A stretch of 10,134 bases of DNA from Ephemerocybe angulata (taxonomy: Eukaryota; Basidiomycota; Agaricomycetes; Agaricales; Psathyrellaceae), in assembly GCA_013368325.1 (NCBI GenBank), contig JAACJK010000160.1, positions 1-10,134 on the forward strand. Reading direction: 5' to 3'. The notes under the pieces were generated by a model. It saw only the letters and a list, made by a program, of their open reading frames with translations. It searched no databases and was not told where the DNA came from. The position numbers were made by a program, and so were the translations under genes. Shown one piece after another: positions 7,633-10,134 of this stretch; position 1 is the first letter of the stretch; the number at the start of each line of letters is the position of its first letter.

Positions 7633-7712
7633 TCTCTGAATTCTAGTCTGTACAACGGTCTTTGGATCCCGATAATAAGCGCGAGGAACGATGTGCAAGT
7701 CTGAAAACAATG

Positions 7713-7729
7713 ATGAATGAATGAATGAA
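7713..7729. repeat. Tetranucleotide microsatellite (ATGA)n
   Basis: About four tandem ATGA units lie just after the GST stop codon, in its presumed 3' UTR. It is a simple sequence repeat with no sign of function. Confidence 0.8.
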
Positions 7730-8314
7730 GAACGAATCTACAAGGATCTCTGAGTCTAATGCTACAATGCTGATTAAGTGTCCAATGGTGTGTGTCCGTG
7801 ACCAAACCACTACTCGAGCCTCGGCCCTCTACTCTACTCTATTCTAAGAAAGAGTCCATGACCAATGTCCATAAGTTTGGTCAATAACTCGTCGTGGTCA
7901 AGAAGATTACAGACACAGGCGCCTAACGGGACGATGAGGGCGGCAGAACAGCGCTACGCGCTAGTCCAACAGGTTTCGCTCAATTGAAACCTTGTGAACC
8001 ACTGTTTTTGCAATTACATCTCTCGATTCATCGTGTCTCCTCAATCGTATCTCACGTTCGGACCGCTCCCGCTCCAGCTCACTCCGGTTCCAAAGCCTAA
8101 CGAACATACAAACACCCAATCGCCACATCCACCTTGGTTCCATATTCACTAACATACATGATACAACAAGATTCCAAACCCACTACATAAAACGAAACCG
8201 TCCAAAAGTACCATTACATCTCAGAAGAACCAACAAATATCCAAGTCCATCGCCTCTCAACACCCCGCCCCCACTACTCCCCCCTCCTCTCCTCCCTCTC
8301 ATAAATATCCTCAT

Positions 8315-8348
8315 CCCCAAACCCATCCCCCCAGTATCATCCTGCCCC
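8315..8348 (-). other. G-rich tract, possible G-quadruplex in SLM1 3' UTR
   Basis: On the minus strand the runs are GGGG, GGGGGG, GGG and GGGG, separated by loops of 12, 2 and 3 nt. They lie just past the SLM1 stop codon and so would be in its mRNA. The pattern is compatible with a G-quadruplex, although one loop is long. Another G-rich stretch follows at about 8261-8284. Confidence 0.35.
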
Positions 8349-8387
8349 ACAACACCCGGATCCCTCAACGCATACCCCTTCACCACC

Positions 8388-9818
8388 TCAATCCCACCGC
8401 GGCGGAGGCGGCGTCCCACTCGCATGCACAATCCGCCCCTCAGGCTTCTTCTCCATCTGCCTCCGACTCGCCCTCCTCTCCACATTCCTATCGGCCTCCC
8501 CATGCCCACGTCCCTCGTCATGTGCCCGCTCCTGCTCATGCTCATGTGCCGTGTACCCACCGGTGTGCCCATACGGCCCACTCCAACAGGCGCAGGCGCC
8601 TCCGCCTCATACGGACTCCTCTCATACGGACTCCTCCCATACCCATACCCTCCCCACCCGTCTTCTTATCAATCTACACCCCCACAACACAACCCAATCA
8701 GCATCCCCCTCATACCAAAGAAAAACGACGACGACGTACCGCATACCCATTCGGCCCAACCTCAGCATACCTCCCATGCCCACCATACCCCGGCGGCGCC
8801 TCCCCCTCATGCCCTCCAACATGCTCCTCCCTTACAACATACCGCTCATTCACAGTGTACACATACTCGCCCCCTCCTCCTCCACACTACTCCCCTCATC
8901 GTACTCGCCCTCATCTTCACCCTCGCTCGCATACCCGACGCTCTTGACAGCAGCCTCCACAGGCCCGAGCGCCGAAGAGCTTCGGACGCAACGAGGTACC
9001 GCGCGCAGAGCATGCGCATGTCGTTCCACCACTCCATCATATCCTCGTGCGACCTCGCGCGGAACGTCCACGCTTTCGAGCCCGACCCGCCTTCACCTAC
9101 AACGAGTAAACGTACATCAGCATCGGGCCGTATTCAGGTCGACTCGAGATAGCCCAAAAACCCAAACCACAAAACGCAACTCACCTCCCAAAAGCGCCTT
9201 AATCCGACTCCCCCCACCAGCCCCCGCCTTAACAGTCCCCATCCCATCCCTCCTCCCCTCCACATGAAACTTATGACTCCTCGCCCCCACCCCACTCGCC
9301 GGCCCCAACGTACAATTCGGCAAAAACAAACTAAAGCTCGGCGTCAACGCCCCCGCCACTCCCGGATCACTACTCGCAAACTCATGCAAGAACCCCGCCG
9401 GCGTAAGCACATAATACCCCTTATAACTCCTCGTAAAAGAGGACTTGCGCTCCAAATTCCCGGTATGCACCGGAACAACACTCGGATCGTCCTTGAGCGG
9501 ATACACGATGAACTCCGGTCCCTCAACGGCGTCTCTGGATCCAACAAATGGTCTGAACGCGCAGCAAAGCTCACCCACTCGCGCTCGGGCGTGAGACTGG
9601 CCATATGCTCCGCAAGCGAGTCGTAGATCGCCATCTCCGCCTGCGTCGCGCGCGAATGCCACTCGCTGAACGTGGCCCAGGCGGACTGGATCGAGCGCAC
9701 GATGCCTTCCTCGAAGTGCGCGCTGTTCTGCTGCATGATGATGATCGACTTTTGGAGCAGGTTCTCTTCGAGGACTTGGCGCTGGAGCTGCTTCGAGACG
9801 GCTTGGTTCGCGAGGTAC
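8388..9818 (-). CDS. SLM1: SLM1-type BAR-PH domain protein, 3' part (TORC2/PI(4,5)P2 effector)
   Basis: Yeast Slm1/Slm2 bind PI(4,5)P2 at the plasma membrane and act under TORC2 on actin and sphingolipid control. The proposed exons are 9818-9185, 9096-8716 and 8673-8388, with introns of 88 and 42 nt. The first exon encodes the last BAR helices (YLANQAVSKQLQRQVLEE, then IIIMQQNSAHFEEGIVRSIQ, SDHLLDPETPLRD). The PH domain follows, with VPVHTGNLERKSSFTRSYKG, YYVLTPAGFLHEFASSDPG and KFHVEGR. Across the first intron come KAWTFRARSHEDMMEWWND and ARYLVASE. An acidic and then Gly/Tyr/Arg-rich tail ends ASGTPPPPRWD. The frame slips five times, at 9516-9517, 8962-8963, 8870-8874, 8648-8650 and 8577-8579, each explained by one base missing from a G or C run. 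An acceptor CAG at 9821-9819 opens the first visible exon. The N-terminal half is not in the window. Confidence 0.85.
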
Positions 9819-10134
9819 CTGGCGGGCGATCAAGGTGTCAGCATGTGCGGAGAGAAGAAGGGGAGATGTAATAGAGGAAAGAAAGTAGTCGAAATGAGAA
9901 TGGGAGAACAGAGTCAGGCGTGGCCATCCAATCCTGAAGGCAGCGTCGCCGCATTCCAGCTCGATTCAGAGTAGACGGCTAGCCAAAGAGCGCGGCACAC
10001 CCGCTCACCCTCCCCACAAATTGAAGCCAGCAGTGCGACGCGGCACATCGACGCGGGACAAGCACTCCCCTCCTCCCCGCAAAGTGAAGCACCACCAATC
10101 CCGAAACAGAAGAAGAGCCGAAGACTCAAACAAA
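9819..10134. other. Intron and/or upstream sequence before the visible SLM1 exon
   Basis: On the minus strand a pyrimidine-rich tract (about 9845-9925) leads to the acceptor CAG at 9821-9819, so this is an intron 3' end. The best donor is GTGAGC starting at 10008, which would make a 190-nt intron, long for this genome. The sequence before it translates to nothing BAR-like in any frame. The true upstream exon may lie beyond the edge. An imperfect tandem duplication occupies about 9991-10090: CGCGGCAC at 9991 and 10039, and a CTCCCC-CAAA-TGAAGC block ending at 10027 and 10090. Confidence 0.4.

Larger units (their letters stand above)
7633..8387. other. Intergenic region between convergent GST and SLM1-like genes
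   Basis: The GST ends at 7632 on the plus strand and the SLM1-like gene ends at 8388 on the minus strand, so this region holds both 3' UTRs. An ATGA/GAAT tetranucleotide repeat of about four units lies at 7713-7729. The right part (about 8250-8350) is C-rich on the plus strand, i.e. G-rich in the SLM1 transcript. Open frames here have low complexity or no recognisable features, and no gene is supported. Confidence 0.6.

Noticed and set aside
8424..9267. Long plus-strand frames rich in Pro, His and Ser over the SLM1 region
   Set aside because: They are the complement of the SLM1 coding strand, of low complexity, and contradict the clear PH-domain reading on the minus strand.
8388..9818. SLM1-like gene as a true pseudogene
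   Set aside because: All five slips are one-base losses in G/C runs, splice sites and protein motifs are otherwise intact, and the GST shows the same defect. Sequencing error is simpler, but not proven.
9520..9833. N-terminal part of the 238-codon minus-strand frame (9833-9117)
   Set aside because: Only its part from about 9517 down encodes the PH domain. The upstream part is a wrong-frame reading, since the BAR residues (MQQNSAHFEEG) are in the neighbouring frame.

Overview
The window looks like nuclear DNA of a basidiomycete fungus, probably an Agaricomycete. The genes are split by many short GT-AG introns of about 40-90 nt with CTAAY/CTGAY-like branch sites. A conserved fungal BAR-PH signalling gene and a glutathione S-transferase gene lie beside a large transposon-like gene. 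A Rhizoctonia-type (Ceratobasidiaceae) genome would fit, but that is only an impression.

Layout. (1) About 1-6420 reads as one DNA transposon. Both ends carry dense TTGCG / CGCAA motifs in opposite orientation, and an imperfect 28-bp inverted repeat joins 32-59 with 6368-6395. Inside is one long plus-strand gene (745-5444, at least seven introns). Its product combines a GCM/WRKY-type zinc finger, a Mutator-like DDE transposase core, a segment resembling the C-terminal half of a ubiquitin protease, a PHD finger, a possible small beta-barrel and a helical, basic C-terminus. A short minus-strand transposase-like reading frame (6063-6347) lies near the right end. (2) 6397-6772 is the promoter region of a four-exon, phi-like glutathione S-transferase gene (6773-7632, plus strand). 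(3) 7633-8387 is intergenic between convergent genes. (4) 8388-9818, minus strand, is the C-terminal two-thirds of an SLM1-type BAR-PH protein, a TORC2/PI(4,5)P2 signalling effector. Its N-terminal exons are not visible before the right edge.

A window-wide peculiarity is that unrelated genes show the same defect: reading frames slip where one base appears to be missing from a short homopolymer. I count five in SLM1, two compensating ones in the GST, and at least three in the transposon gene plus one slip of uncertain sign. Systematic homopolymer under-calling in the assembly explains this better than parallel gene decay. Automatic translation would wrongly call these genes broken.

The best candidate for something undescribed is the transposon: a composite transposase/deubiquitinase-like/PHD protein, with helically phased (about 10.5 bp) CGCAA motifs at its right end that look like a subterminal protein-binding array.
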